From Xiphydria camelus (Eukaryota; Arthropoda; Insecta; Hymenoptera; Xiphydriidae), in the NCBI GenBank assembly GCA_963678675.1, contig OY783195.1, positions 23,274,387 to 23,338,386 of the forward strand: a stretch of 64,000 nt of DNA, read 5' to 3'. Below the pieces are notes generated by a model. It made no database searches. It was not told where the DNA came from and worked only from the letters and a program-made list of their open reading frames with translations. Below are positions 1 through 11,397 of the stretch, piece by piece. The position numbers and the translations under genes are program-made. Within the stretch, counting starts at the first letter, position 1. Every line of letters begins with the position of its first letter.

Positions 1-507
1 TGTGTGAGCAGTAGCTATCTAACCGGACTTTACCTTCCTCCGGTTTTCCCCTACAATCTCAATGTTACAGCGAGTCGTTCAGTAGGTGAAATCGCTTTTC
101 TCATAAACGTGTAATTTTTTTTTATTAACGGCGTTTCTTTTTCTAATAAATAATCAAAATCGGTGGCGGACAATCGCAAAAAATTTTTGTAGAATGCTTC
201 ATCGCCATCTCTTAATTCTTGTAATAAATTATTTATTACTCCATAACGGTCATGATGTTATGTTTTTCAAAGTGTTATTTTTTTTACTATTTTGACGTGT
301 ACTACGTTGTCGTCTTCGCAGTAATATACATAAGTGCTAAGCAGGAAGCGGCTTGTATTTTGTCATCGTCATCACAATAAATTTCAATTAAATATTATAA
401 AATCACTATAAAATTTTAGAGTACGGTTACGTTGGAACACGACGCGCAATTTTATAGTTGCGCTATAAGAACTTGCGCCACAAAAGTGTACAAGTGTGCG
501 AGTACCA
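1..507 (-). mobile_element. Harbinger-type element, inverted partial copy
   Basis: This block is the reverse complement of 511-1022, with a few indels and a lesion near 250-300 that breaks the reading frame. It therefore carries the same N-terminal transposase coding region on the minus strand. Its inner end, GCGAGTACCA at 498-507, abuts the trinucleotide TTA at 508-510. Its other end lies beyond the window. PIF/Harbinger elements duplicate a TWA target, which fits this junction. Confidence 0.7.
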
Positions 508-510
508 TTA

Positions 511-1275
511 TGATACTCGCACACTTGTACACTTTTGTGGCGCAAGTTCTTATAGCGCAACTATAAAATTGCGCGTCGTGTTCCAACGTAAGCGTGCTCT
601 CAAATTTTATAGTGATTTTATAATATTTAATGGAAATGTATTGTGATGACGATGACAAAATACAAGCCGCTTCCTGCTTAGCACTTATATTACTGCGAAG
701 ACGACAACGTAGTACACGTCAAAATAGTAAAAAAATAACACTTTGGGTTAAAGAATGGATTGAAAATCATGACCGTTATGGAGTAATAAATAATTTATTA
801 CAAGAATTAAGAGATGGCAATGCAGCATTCTACAAAAATTTTTTGCGATTGTCCGCCACCGATTTTGATTATTTATTAGAAAAAGAAACGCCATTAATAA
901 AAACAAATTACACGTTTATGAGGAAAGCGATTTCACCTACTAAACGACTCGCTGTCACATTGAGATTGTAGCGGGAAAACCAGAGGAAGGTAAAGTCCGG
1001 TTAGATAGCTACTGCTCACACAACAGACAAAGGTACACTACAGCAGAAGTTGCGCCACATTATTCACCAACATGTCGGTTCATATTTATATTGCGCGAGT
1101 CCAGTATCTTGAACACAGGAAGCAATTTTTAAAGTGTCAGCAACTTGAAGTGTAGTGCAATTTCTAAAAATTGCACAATTTTTAAACTTGCAACGTTATT
1201 CAAACGTTGTAATACCCAAATGGCGCCATTTTCCAGGTTGCGCAATACAAAAAGTGTACAAGTCTGCGAGTACCA
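511..1275 (+). mobile_element. Internally deleted PIF/Harbinger transposon with both ends
   Basis: The element begins TGATACTCGCACACTTGTAC at 511 and ends with the matching inverted terminus (…GTACAAGTCTGCGAGTACCA) at 1275. TTA flanks it at 508-510 and 1276-1278, the expected 3 bp target duplication for this superfamily. It keeps a start codon and the first ~110 codons of a Harbinger nuclease (630-971). The remaining coding region is gone, so it is non-autonomous. The stretch 1023-1275 is non-coding terminal sequence. Confidence 0.7.
630..971 (+). pseudogene. N-terminal fragment of Harbinger (HARBI1-like) transposase
   Basis: The 113-codon open frame contains a stretch typical of insect HARBI1-like nucleases: 'FLRLSATDFDYLLEKETPLI' followed closely by 'MRKAISPTKRLAVTLR' (residues ~72-112). 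In intact proteins this helical region precedes the DDE nuclease domain, and the frame continues after 'LTLRFLATG'. Here it stops directly after LRL, and no DDE motifs follow before the element's 3' end at 1275. An intact transposase would cut and paste the element together with a MADF/Myb-like partner protein. This copy cannot. The assignment rests on remembered family sequence, not a search. Confidence 0.72.
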
Positions 1276-1278
1276 TTA

Positions 1279-1440
1279 GACCAGGGCCTTCATGCAGACG
1301 GCCATGCAGGAGTTCCTTAGCCCTCCTAGGTGTCCCAACCAGAGGGGGGGCCCCTCCCTGTCCTCACTCACCGGGAAAGGGGGTCCTCCATGCAGATGCC
1401 CCCCCCCCCCTCCAGACCCCGAGTACAGCCGGTCTTAGCT
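1279..1440. other. Short GC-rich spacer, no gene
   Basis: GC-rich, low-complexity spacer between the Harbinger element and the giant fold-back, with a G run near 1345 and a C run near 1401-1412. No coding or repeat assignment is possible. Confidence 0.4.
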
Positions 1441-2050
1441 CGATTAGTCCAGTAAAAATAGCTCTGAACCTAACATTTTGAGTCTCATGGCTGAATTTGA
1501 GATTGAAGTTACATGAATGTGTTTCAAAACTACCCCCAAAATCCCAAGATTAACACCCCCTCGGAAGCCGAGAAAAACAATAAAAACCACCCCCGGACAC
1601 CATTGTTTAAAAATATTTCGCGAAGACTAAAGAAAATGAAAAAATTGTTTAAATAAAAGTTGTAGAGTAGGTGAAAATACGTTAAAAAGTTCTGACTTTT
1701 TCATTTTTATGCAATATCCTAAGCGCTATGAGGGGATGAAGATGTTGGAATAATTCGAAGACTAAAAAATCGTAAGAAATTGAAAAATGCATATTTGTTA
1801 CTTTCTTTTATATCAATTCACGTAGAAAGGTTGAATCTACATTCTCTGAGAATTTTTTTTTATTTTAAGCATTTTGCATTAACAGTATCGTTCTTCAAAA
1901 TGTTTACATTTCAAAATTTGTACAAGAACATTATTTTACAAAACTTTAAAAATCACCATTCGATTCCTCGTAAAATCACCTTCAGAAAAGTTCTGGGTGA
2001 CTTTTTCGAACAGGCTATATTTTTCGAGATACGTTTAATTAAAGTTTCGG

Positions 2051-2072
2051 GGAGAGAGAGAGAGAGAGAGAG
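2051..2072. repeat. (GA)n microsatellite
   Basis: A run of about 11 GA units lies inside the left arm of the large fold-back. The right arm at about 4515-4523 retains only a remnant, so the tract expanded after the arms were formed. Confidence 0.8.
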
Positions 2073-2710
2073 TTCTTATTTGACAACCACGGGCCGAAGG
2101 ACAGAAATATATAGGCCGAGAGCCAGCAACAGCCAGACCTTCGTTATTTTATAAATGCTGAAAGTTTCTCAGTGTATGTCCCCAATAGAGGTAAGACCGA
2201 TCCCCGACTATGAAGTTTGGATCATGGTAGCTTTGGCAGGTAACAGGTGGCAAAGGTGTAAAAAAATGGACCTCAACTTCATTTAAAGTATAAAGCTCAG
2301 TTTTTATATACTTTATTCGGAATAATATTAGAAATCACGTCGTCCATTGCTACATACTTAGTATGGTTCCAACCCCCTGCCAGACACCCCTTAAACTATA
2401 ATAAATTGTAATTATACTTTCGTCATAGTATAAAAGCTAAATTTTATATATGTTATTTGCAGAACTATCAAAAGATGTTTCCTCAGTAGCCAGACAGTTT
2501 TGATGGTTCCTACATCTTGCCAGACACATTGAAAGTCTGCCGTAGGTGCGAGCGCGAGGAACTATATATGCAAGCGGGTGCGAGTGAAATAGTGAGTTCG
2601 GTCTATTGCGATCTTTTGTTGCACATCTTTCATTTACTCAGTATCATGTGTTGAACAGTGTTTTTTGAATTTATCGGAAAATTTAATTATATAGAATTAT
2701 TTATGACTAA

Positions 2711-2836
2711 GGGCCGGTTTTACCAACAGGTATAAACGCGGTATAGTGCTATACTGAGAATAACCATAAGGCTTATTGCTGGTTATTCTCAGTATAGCGC
2801 TATACCGCTTTTATATCGTGTTGGTAAAACCGGCCC
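2711..2836. mobile_element. 126 bp palindromic MITE (TWA target), copy 1
   Basis: A near-perfect palindrome from GGGCCGGTTTTACCAACAGG to its reverse complement. TAA flanks both sides (2708-2710 and 2837-2839). The 3 bp TWA target and GGG start fit a Harbinger-type MITE. Further copies lie at 35746-35871 and, split by a transposon, at 30632-32989. It sits in the loop of the 1441-5141 fold-back. Confidence 0.8.
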
Positions 2837-3653
2837 TAAGAAATACATTTTCAAAAAATGATTCAGTAGAATTTTCATGTCAATAAATAAATGCAACAAA
2901 AATTTAATAAATTAATTAATAATGTTTTGATATGATTTCAAATATGTATTACTGGATTCAAAGAAATATTTAATGATTTTCATCGTTGTCGTCGATATCT
3001 TCATTATCTTCGTCACTACTACTCCACTCCGTGGCAAAATAAATGTTACATGACACCTTTATCCACGTGTGTCTTCAATTAAATTTTCCGATAAATCCAA
3101 AAAACACTGTTCAACACATGATACTGAGTAAATGAAAGATGCGCAACAAAAGATCGCAATAGACCGGACTCACTATTTCACTCGCACCCGCTTGTATATA
3201 TAGTGCCTCGCGCTCACACCTATACTAGCCTACGGCAGACTTTCAATGTGTCTGGCAAGATGTAGGAACCATCGAAACTGTCTGGCTACTGAGGAAACAT
3301 CTTTTGATAGTTCCCCAAATAACATATATAAAATTTAGCTTTTATACTATGACGAAAGTTTAATTACAATTTATTATAGTTCAAGGGTGTCTGGCAGGGT
3401 GTTGGAACCATACTAAGTGTCTGGCAATGGACAACGTGATTTCTAATATTATTCCGAATGAAATATATAAAAACTGAGCTTTATACTTTAACGAAAGTAA
3501 AGTCCATTTTTTTGTACACCTTTGCCACCTGTTACCTGCCACCATATGATCCAAATTTCATATTCGGGGATCGTTCTTACCTCTATTAGGGACATACACT
3601 GAGAAACTTTCAGCCTTTATAAAATAATGAAGGTCTGGCTGTCGCTGGCTCTT

Positions 3654-4085
3654 GCTCTATAGCGTGCGTGACTCGCACGCGGCGGGCATGCGTTCGAGTC
3701 CCGTGTCCTTTTTTTTTAACAAAATTATTTTTAACGCAATGTCCTTTGACAGTATGCAATACATTTTCATAATTTTAAAAACGAAATGAAAAGCAATGCT
3801 ATTGCACATTAAAAAAATATTCAATTTTCAATTATTGCTTGTAGCAGAGGGAAATGACAAGCAATGATTGAAAATTGAATTTTTTTTTTAAATGTGCAAT
3901 TGCATTGCTTTTAATTTCGTTTTTAATTCGATCCATTTAATTATGAAAATTTATTGCATACTGTCAAAGGACATTGCATTAAAAATAATTTTGTTAAAAA
4001 AAAAGAACACCGAGGACTCGAACGCATGCCCCGCCGCGTGCGAGTCACGCACGCTACCCGATGAGCTACGCGACGGTTCTTGACA
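3654..4085. mobile_element. Inverted pair of tRNA-derived SINE-like sequences
   Basis: A palindrome whose two outer ends carry a tRNA-like head. On the minus strand (about 4076 to 4005) there is an A-box-like TAGCTCATCGGGTAGCG (4068-4052), a strong hairpin of GTGCG/CGCAC type in the anticodon-arm position, and a perfect B box GTTCGAGTCC (4023-4014). The plus-strand copy has the B box at 3692-3701 but a decayed A box. Acceptor-stem pairing is absent, so this is a pol III-type SINE head and not a functional tRNA. AT-rich bodies follow each head and meet near 3850. The pair sits inside the right arm of the large fold-back. Confidence 0.5.
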
Positions 4086-4277
4086 TTGGATTTTTGGAAC
4101 TTATACATACCAATCATGGCATTCTTTGATGTGATTTTTTTATTTCTAAGGCGTTTTCGGAAAAAAATACTTCGGGGCTTTGTTAAGGGCGTCAATCCCT
4201 ACTGACAGAAAAAAAACCGTAAAAATGCCTGTATAACTGTATAGTACGTAGCGTGCCATTCATTCTGCTTCGATGCT

Positions 4278-4444
4278 GGGCCCCCTTTCTCGAGTCACTC
4301 CCAAGAGAAACGTATACGTTTCTTAGCGAGTAGACCAATCAGGACCCCCACTATAACGGAATACTTGATCCTGATTGGTCTATTGGCTAAAATGCGTGTA
4401 CGTAACTTTGCGAGTGACTCGAGAAAGGCCCCCCATGACGCATG
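4278..4444. mobile_element. Palindromic MITE (GGGCCCC ends), copy 1
   Basis: The inverted arms start GGGCCCCCTTTCTCGAGTCA and end with the reverse complement, with the shared core 'TAGACCAATCAGGA' in both arms. A closer-to-perfect relative is at 53784-53960. No coding capacity. The target duplication is not clear at either copy. It lies in the insertion that splits the right arm of the giant fold-back. Confidence 0.65.
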
Positions 4445-5141
4445 CGCGCTCCACCAGAGCGGTGGGAACGGAGCGGACATATATTTCTGTCCTTCGGCCC
4501 GTGGTTGTTGTCAAATAAGAACTCTCCCCGAAACTTTAATTAAACGTATCTCGAAAAATATAGCCTGTTCGAAAAAGTCACCGAGAACTTTTCTGAAGGT
4601 GATTTTACGAGGAATCGAATGGTGATTTTTAAAATTTTGTAAAATAATGTTCTTGTCCAAATTTGAAATGTAAACATTTTGAAGAACGATACTGTTAATA
4701 CAAAATGCTTAAAATAAAAAAAAATTCTTTGAGAATGTAGATTCAACCTTTCTACGTGAATTGATATAAAAGAAAGTAACAAATATGCATTTTTCAATTT
4801 CTTACGACTTTTTAAAGTCTTCGAATTATTCCAACATCTTCATCCCCTCATAGCGCTGAGGATATTGCATAAAAATGAAAAAGTCATAGAACTTTTTTAT
4901 GTATTTTCACTTACTCTACAACTTTTATTTAAACAGTTTTTTCATTTTCTTTAGTCTTCGCGAAATATTTTAAAACAATGGTGTCCGGGGGTGGTTTTTA
5001 TTGTTTTTCTCGGCTTCCGAGGGGGTGTGAATCTTGGGATTTTTGGTGTAGTTTTGAAACACATTCATGTAACTTTAATCTCAAATTCAGCCATGAGACT
5101 CAAAATGTTAGGTTCAGAGCTATTTTTACTGGACTAGATCG

Positions 5142-5493
5142 CCGGATCCCGGAAAAATTATTTTTCCGCAAACCCCTCCCGGAATTCGAACCCTATGCTG
5201 TGTTTACAGGCTGCTCACTGCCGCGGTAGTGAGCAGGGAATATGGTACCAGCGCGAGTCAGTAAACGGGTCACTCGCGCTGCTCATGCCCACTGCCGCTG
5301 GCACTGCCGGCACGCTACCTTCGAAAATCTGCGGCAGTGAGCAGGAAATAGAGCAGGGAAGTTAGCAGCGCGAGTCTGTAAACGGGTTGCTCGCGCTGCT
5401 CATGCCCACTGCCGCTGCCGCTGCCGCACATCCCTTCGGTGGCGGTATTTGGAGCGGAAGTCAAGGGACTGGCAGGATCGTCGTAAACCGTCT
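5142..5493. repeat. Tandemly duplicated ~115 bp CG-rich module
   Basis: Two adjacent, diverged copies (about 5213-5310 and 5328-5432) share GTGAGCAGG, then CAGCGCGAGTC, then GTAAACGGG, then CTCGCGCTGCTCATGCCCAC and CTGCCGCTG. Just upstream, the minus strand carries a B-box-like GGTTCGAATTCC at about 5182-5193, which may be a second SINE-like piece, but no A box could be placed. No gene was seen. Confidence 0.45.
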
Positions 5494-5828
5494 CCATTTG
5501 TGACATTTGTCCGTGACATGTCTCCGTGACCAGCCCTATGAAACTACACCAATACACCCGCGTGCACGGATTCTAATCATGGTGACTTTCTAAAATGTCA
5601 TTTTTAAACTTACTAGACAATGAACAATTAATGCTCATGCTTTCATTAACGAGAGTAGACGCCACCGTAGCTAATGAGGGCATAAGAATTAATTGTTCAT
5701 TGGCTAGTATGTTTAAAAATGACATTTTAGAAAGTCACCATGATTAGAATCCGTGCACGCGGGTGTATAGATGTAGTTTCATAGGGGTGGTCACGGAGAC
5801 ATGTCACGGTTAAGTGTCACAAATGTGG
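5494..5828. repeat. 335 bp fold-back element
   Basis: The arms are nearly identical in reverse complement. The left arm contains GTGCACGGATTCTAATCATG (from about 5562) and AAATGTCATTTTTAAAC, mirrored at about 5700-5760. The loop is only about 30 bp (about 5640-5675). Short imperfect repeats of GTGACAT type lie at the outer ends. Non-coding, MITE-sized, class unknown. Confidence 0.7.
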
Positions 5829-6927
5829 ACGCAGCCTAAGAACGCAGCGCACTCTTCTGAATCTAACTCTAACTACAGCACCGTTCCAAGCACTATTAAA
5901 GTCAAATGTCAGGGAAATTCAAATACTTGCGTTACCAATGGGACATACTGCACATATACTTTAGAGTTCGCAAAATGTATTTGGCGCAAAAATCTATCGA
6001 GTATCTTAATGCATATGTTATGCAAACGTATTACGACGAATAAATTGTGTACGTCGATGCATTCTTTTTACAAAAATGGCTAAAGAAAATATTGCTTAAA
6101 AAGTATAGTGTCTTTTACTTACCATGATATGCTATGCTAATCAAGAGTCAACTTAAGTGGTTCATTATAGCTTGCCTTCCCAGATAACATTTTGCCAGCA
6201 ACATCCTATTGAATTACTGAAAACTGTTGCTATCGCCTTGTTAACAAGGTGTGCCCTCATCTGCTTTAATATTGCTAGCAAAAGGAGATGAAAACCATTA
6301 ACAGCAACATTAATGTAATATTGCAAGCAAGCTTTACAACAATAATATAGCAATATTATGCCAATTGTTGCTATAAAATTATTCAATTATGGATCTTCAG
6401 AGTTAGAAAATATTATCTTAAGTATTATCTTCCATATTACTGTATTGATACTGATAATAAAATGTATATGAATCATGGAGCATAATAGAGCCTGTAGTAC
6501 ACAATACGAGAAAACTTTTCTTCGACGTGAACAATTGAAGGGTATCCAGTTCAAACATGCTAAGTGACAATTTGTTTAATTTTGAGATATTAAGGTGCAC
6601 ATATTCTACATACAATTGCCTATATCTTATACAGATGCCAAATGCCAAACTCATCCTGAATAGCTACACAGAGGAACCAAAGATGGCCGTTGCAACAAAT
6701 GCCAGGTATCGTTTTGGTACAATAAACTAAGTACCACCGAGTCCTGACGGTATTGGTTATATTTATCATGCAGTACATACATTTTAGTGCATCGTGTTTT
6801 GTTTAGGTTTATTGTTCCGTCGCACGATAGACGGAATTCTGAGTATCGGTTCTTACCACTTGATAGCATCGCGACCATAGTTCTTCGACGATATCTCAGT
6901 ATTCCGATTTTGGCACTTAGCATGTTT
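5829..6927. other. Intergenic sequence with a GCAATAT-type repeat
   Basis: No convincing gene. At 6170-6390 the sequence is crowded with GCAACA, GCAATATT and TTGCTA words of the same flavour as 40365-40620, 41340-41600 and 50395-50520, suggesting a decayed dispersed repeat. The rest is AT-rich and looks unique. Confidence 0.4.
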
Positions 6928-7461
6928 CCCTAGTAGCAGAGGATATCTGTCAGACATCTACAAGATGTCTATATGTCTAGAAAATGATATTTATATTTGG
7001 TATAAATGTGGCCGAAATCTAGATATAGACAGCGCGTCTATATCTGTCTGTCTGACAGATATCCTAAGTTGACAAGAATCGATATTCTGTGGTAAATATA
7101 ATAATTTCATAAAATATAAAATTAATATAATATTTAAAAAAAGGGATTACAAAGCACTAGAGGGTCTTCTCGTTTTCTAATAAAATGCTAGCTGCTAATT
7201 CGTTTTAAAGGTTTTTATTAAAGAATGAGAAGACTAATATAGAGCTTTATAATTAAGTTTGTTTAATAGTATTAACTCTTAATTTTAAACAATCATTATA
7301 TTTACCACAGAATATCGATTCTTGTCAACTTAGGATATCTGTCAGACATCTACGCGCTGTCTATATCTATATTTCGACCACATTTATACCAAATATTGAT
7401 ATCATTTTCTAGATATATAGACATCTTGTAGATGTCTGACAGATATCCTCTGCTACTAGGG
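6928..7461. mobile_element. 534 bp palindromic MITE/fold-back
   Basis: Termini CCCTAGTAGCAGAGGATATC (6928) and its reverse complement (ending 7461). Subterminal GGATATCTGTCAGACATCTA occurs near both outer ends, and its reverse complement or a close match (TCTGACAGATATCCTAAGTT) occurs at the inner side of each arm. The inner part is also inverted (AAGAATCGATATTCTGTGGT at about 7076 against about 7300-7322). No coding capacity. Superfamily undecided. Confidence 0.7.
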
Positions 7462-7656
7462 TTGAACCGGACACCCTTCAATTGAAGACCTCGGCTGTAA
7501 AACCTGTTAACTGACATTATCTCATAAATCAATCTATATCATAAAGTACTTACCTGTTATATACCGCTACTTTGGGTTATTTTTCTCCCCACTTGTGAGT
7601 CCCATTAAATTGACAATAACGTAAAATTAGAAAAAAAAAGTCACTTAATCCATTAA

Positions 7657-8248
7657 CCCTTCGTTGCTCACATGGGGTTGTAGGCTACACCCCAGCCTCC
7701 TTTTTTTGCATGCCAGGCCTAGAGTTTTTTTTTCGAGGTTGGAACTTTCAGTACCTTTCGGGAATATTTCATTAAAGAATTTGGCACCAAAAGCGCAAGA
7801 CAAAACCGATTTGTTTATCCGACAGAACACTGCAAAGAGTTAAAAAGTAATTTTTAGCAATCTGTAATTAATTTAATATTTAATATTTTTCTATAAAACT
7901 TGTTCCAATTTGTTAATTTGTCCTTCGTTAATAAAACGAGAGTATGATAACTATCCTCAGTCTATTATTTATACTATTTTTTTATAAAAATCAGCAGGAA
8001 GATCTGAGCGTCTGAAAACCGAGACCTCATGTATCGAGACTTCGAGTTTTGTTTTCAATTAGAAAATTACGAAATTTATTTTTAAACAATGTTGAGATCA
8101 TTAGGCAATATCTCAAGCTTTAAAATAAAAAAAAAGTATTCAAAAATTTCAATTTTTCACTAAGAAAACGTTAATTTTTAACTGGGGTGTAGGGTACACC
8201 CCACAGATGAGCTTTTATGTTTCAAAAACCCACGTGAGTAACGAAGGG
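7657..8248. mobile_element. piggyBac-like non-autonomous element A
   Basis: TTAA (7653-7656) precedes CCCTTCGTTGCTCAC. The right end reads GTGAGTAACGAAGGG followed by GTAA (8249-8252), a one-base-decayed TTAA. A palindromic internal repeat, GGGGTTGTAGGCTACACCCC type, starts 16 bp from the left end (7673-7694). A closely related one (8183-8203) ends 45 bp from the right end. This matches the asymmetric spacing of piggyBac ends. The interior is AT-rich with no recognisable transposase. Confidence 0.72.
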
Positions 8249-8252
8249 GTAA

Positions 8253-9245
8253 TTTGATTTATATTATTTTACTAAAGTTCTTTATAGCTTTTTCTCGGAA
8301 CTAGTTTAGTGTCACTTACCATGTTTTACAGCCGAGGTCTTAAATTATTTCTCCCAATATGCATAATCTCGCTAAAGCGTGAAGTAAAATCGAAAAAAAT
8401 AATTGTTCACATGGCAAAAATATTTTCTCGAATAAAATCAATGTTATTAAATAATAAAGTTATATATTAAATGATGTCCATTTAATAAATTAATGTCCCT
8501 GAAATCTTTTCAAACATTACAAAAATAAAACTGCAATGGGACTTTTCTGGCACGCGTCGGTTATGTGCTCGTCATGTTCCTGAAACCTTTCTGAAAGGTA
8601 TTGTGCTGTGAAGGACAGTTATAATATAATTCTAACGAAATAATTACCAGATCGGGAATAGCAGATAATAATAATTGTTAATACAATTTTGCCGTCATTT
8701 TGGCGGATACGCTTGCAATGAATAAAGCGAAAAAACTATTGCTGCGCATTTTGCTAACATTTGAAGCTAGCAATTTTTGCTACCAATTAGCTATCAATAA
8801 TCTAAGATGATAATTTTATTTCCGCATATTGACGACAACATGACTGCTACAGTTGTTGATACACGATTGCTCTCGTATTGCTTCTGCACGTTTAGTTTAT
8901 CTGGTTTTTTATACATTCTACGATAGCTAATAGTAAAATTAATTTTAAGAAGACAAATGGAATTGAGGATTTCATATCTGATAGCAGACATCCTCTAAAG
9001 GGACAAAAAAGAGAAGGGAACATCTATAACACTAGTCTATGTCTTCATAAATTTCCTACAGACAAGTCCTCATACCATACTAGTGACGAATGAATACTAA
9101 AAATTAGGTGAAAACATGCAATGAAACAGTAGGGAATGTTATTTGTAATTTTATTAAGTATTCGTAATGCAAATGCACTTCTTCTGTTAATTCTACAATA
9201 TTCAATTCGTTCGTATTTATATGTATATGTATACCTATGCATATG
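8253..9245. other. Intergenic, no gene seen
   Basis: AT-rich sequence with no supported gene. A TTGCTA/TAGCAA-rich patch at about 8740-8800 again resembles the dispersed GCAATAT repeat. Confidence 0.35.
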
Positions 9246-9247
9246 TA

Positions 9248-9331
9248 CGAGGGCATAGTGAAAAGTCCAGTACTTTTCTAGTAGATGGTGGTTTAATTTA
9301 AAAAAGTATCGAATTTTTTACTCTGCCCTCG
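9248..9331. mobile_element. 84 bp mariner-type MITE
   Basis: TA (9246-9247) is followed by CGAGGGCATAGTGAAAAGTC, and the right end ACTCTGCCCTCG is followed by TA (9332-9333). TA targets and CGAGGG ends with a GAAAAGT word are typical of mariner derivatives. No coding sequence. Confidence 0.55.
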
Positions 9332-9341
9332 TATTGTATAT

Positions 9342-9388
9342 ACACATATGTATATATATATATATACATACATACATACATATATATG
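9342..9388. repeat. (TA)n/(TACA)n microsatellite
   Basis: Simple TATATA and CATACATACATA tract. Confidence 0.8.
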
Positions 9389-11397
9389 CATCCGTGAGTG
9401 TTTGCAACTAAACATCTCGAGTATACAGAGTACTGTCATATGCAAAATGTACAGGTGCAATGAAGAAAATATGAACTTTTTTATGGTGTATGAATTTCAC
9501 ATCGCGTAATACAGCGTCTCTATAGAACGACTAAAAATAAGTTCACGCCGTACGCGTTGAGGAATACATATGTGAAATTTTAACACTACTTTGAAAAATA
9601 AACGTAGATGGAGAGTTCTGATACCCTACTCTTGTCGCGTATACATAGTTCATAAAGATCGTAACACTCTGCTTAAGTACATTTATAACATTAAATGAAA
9701 CCATACTAACGTACATACAAAATTTTATAATGGTACAAAGGAACACAATAATACTTTAGGAATGTAATTAGCGTAATAGAGCTGTACAAATGTGTGGTCT
9801 CCAAACGTCGTTCTTCCTCATGATAGCCACAAAAACTTTTAGATAAGCGATATCGCATTTATAGAACGCATTATACGCGAGATGTAGATCTGTAAACACT
9901 CGGCTGGAATACTCCTTTATTTTAACGACAGAGTTAAGTATCAATAAAATAATATAAGCCCCTCTTGCTTCACAATATCGTAAAACGTAAAACAAACCCG
10001 AACATCGTCGAACAAACCGACAAAAATACTTACAGAACCCGCGGCTCCCTTCGACGCATTCGAAGGGATTCAACTTTTGATTTTTTTTCTTCAATTACAC
10101 GCGAAATGTCGCGTATGACGATCGTACTCGCAATTGGAGGTCGTTATACATATCAATCAAATCGGAAGGACCCGTATCTTCGCCCAATTTCCTCCAGTAT
10201 CTTAGGTATAGTGCTCGGAATCTTCGAAATCATGCCAAATTAACATTCATATAGTTTCGCTCGCAGGCGTATACGAAAGGTACGACGATAACTCCTTTAA
10301 TCTTAATCCTTAAATTAGTATTTATAATCGATATCTGTACAGGTATAAATAGTTTCTACTTTCTGAAAACGCACTGTCCATTCAATTTATAGCCGACGGA
10401 AACGTGGAATCGACGCGTTCGTCGCGTTGCGTAAGTATCGGGATCCTAAGTAGAGATCGCGTCCAGATAAGGTCGCGTCGCAAGTAGGTCGCTTACGCGC
10501 GAACTTGTACACGTACGCTATTCCAAATTAGAGATAAGCCACGGATAACGACTTTTAACTTGCGAGTCTTACGAACCTGGTAATTATCCTGTTAACCGTG
10601 ACGAGTACCTCTCGTTTGGAAAAGTGTACCCATTGACTCGTATTCGGTTGGACGACCTCGTTCCGCTGACCGAAAGAAAGTCGAAATTTAATCATCAGCT
10701 CAAGTACCGACGACCTTAGGAGCCTAATAACGAATCGCGACTTATTTCACGCTCGATTACATATTTAATTATCGGACGACGTAATGTAAACGAGAAGAGG
10801 AAGGGCGACTATGGCTATACGACACGTTTCGTCTGCTCCGATAATGCGACCGTGTTTTCGAGTACTGCTGCAACTTGTATTGCGATGCACGTACACACGT
10901 GCAACACATAACGTCGCCGAATACGGGCGGAAAAGGCAGAGGCGTCCCAGGCTCCGGAGCGCAGCTCGTAAGAACAATCAATAAGTTCTTTGGCCGATCT
11001 TCGCGGGGATAACTACCACTCTACTTCCTGCTAGACGCAAAGTCTACTAGGAACAACCTCAGTGCCAGAAATCCCGACGAGGACGATCAATAACGCCGAA
11101 CCCGCAAGAGCATCAACAGCGACGAGGGAAACGGCGACGAGAGTTCCGCGCGGACCCTTCGTTCGCGGAGCGCCGCGTAAGCCCGGGGTGCGCGAAACTT
11201 GGATCGTTGTGAGTCGCGAACGTACAAAGATGAACTCCCACAGGATGAACTTTGGTATCTCGGAAAACCACTGTAGATTCTCGCAGTTATACGTTTCCGT
11301 GCGCGACGGCACCGCCTGCACACACTCGAATCTCGATACTCGCTTTTCTTCCCGGTTATCCTTTCAAATGAATTCAGCGGAACGATGAGTCCTCTTT
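9389..11397. other. Unique CpG-rich sequence, no supported gene
   Basis: From about 10380 the DNA is rich in CG dinucleotides, as in unmethylated unique hymenopteran DNA. Several overlapping open frames on both strands at 10765-11390 show no recognised domain, and their overlap is what high GC alone produces. No splice-supported exon was found. Confidence 0.35.

Larger units (their letters stand above)
1441..5141. repeat. 3.7 kb fold-back (giant inverted repeat), interrupted
   Basis: The left arm 1441-2688 is matched in reverse complement by 3076-5141. Matching landmarks include the stretch starting GTCTCATGGCTGAATTTGAG (1482 against about 5098), the GAGAGA tract with CGGGCCGAAGGACAGAAATA (about 2090 against about 4500), GAAAGTTTCTCAGTGTATGT (2161 against about 3615) and CATGTGTTGAACAGTGTTTT (2645 against about 3115). 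The right arm is split by about 825 bp of later insertion (about 3655-4482). The loop 2689-3075 holds a separate MITE. The arms diverge by point changes, so this is an old palindromic element and not an assembly artefact of identical arms. No coding capacity was recognised. The element class is unknown. Confidence 0.75.

Noticed and set aside
4005..4076. Functional tRNA gene on the minus strand (possible GAC anticodon)
   Set aside because: A and B boxes are present but the acceptor stem does not pair, and a mirrored decayed copy exists, so a SINE head is more likely.
5173..5215. Second SINE based on a B-box-like GGTTCGAATTCC
   Set aside because: No A box at the right distance and no tail or target duplication. 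Only mentioned in the surrounding feature.
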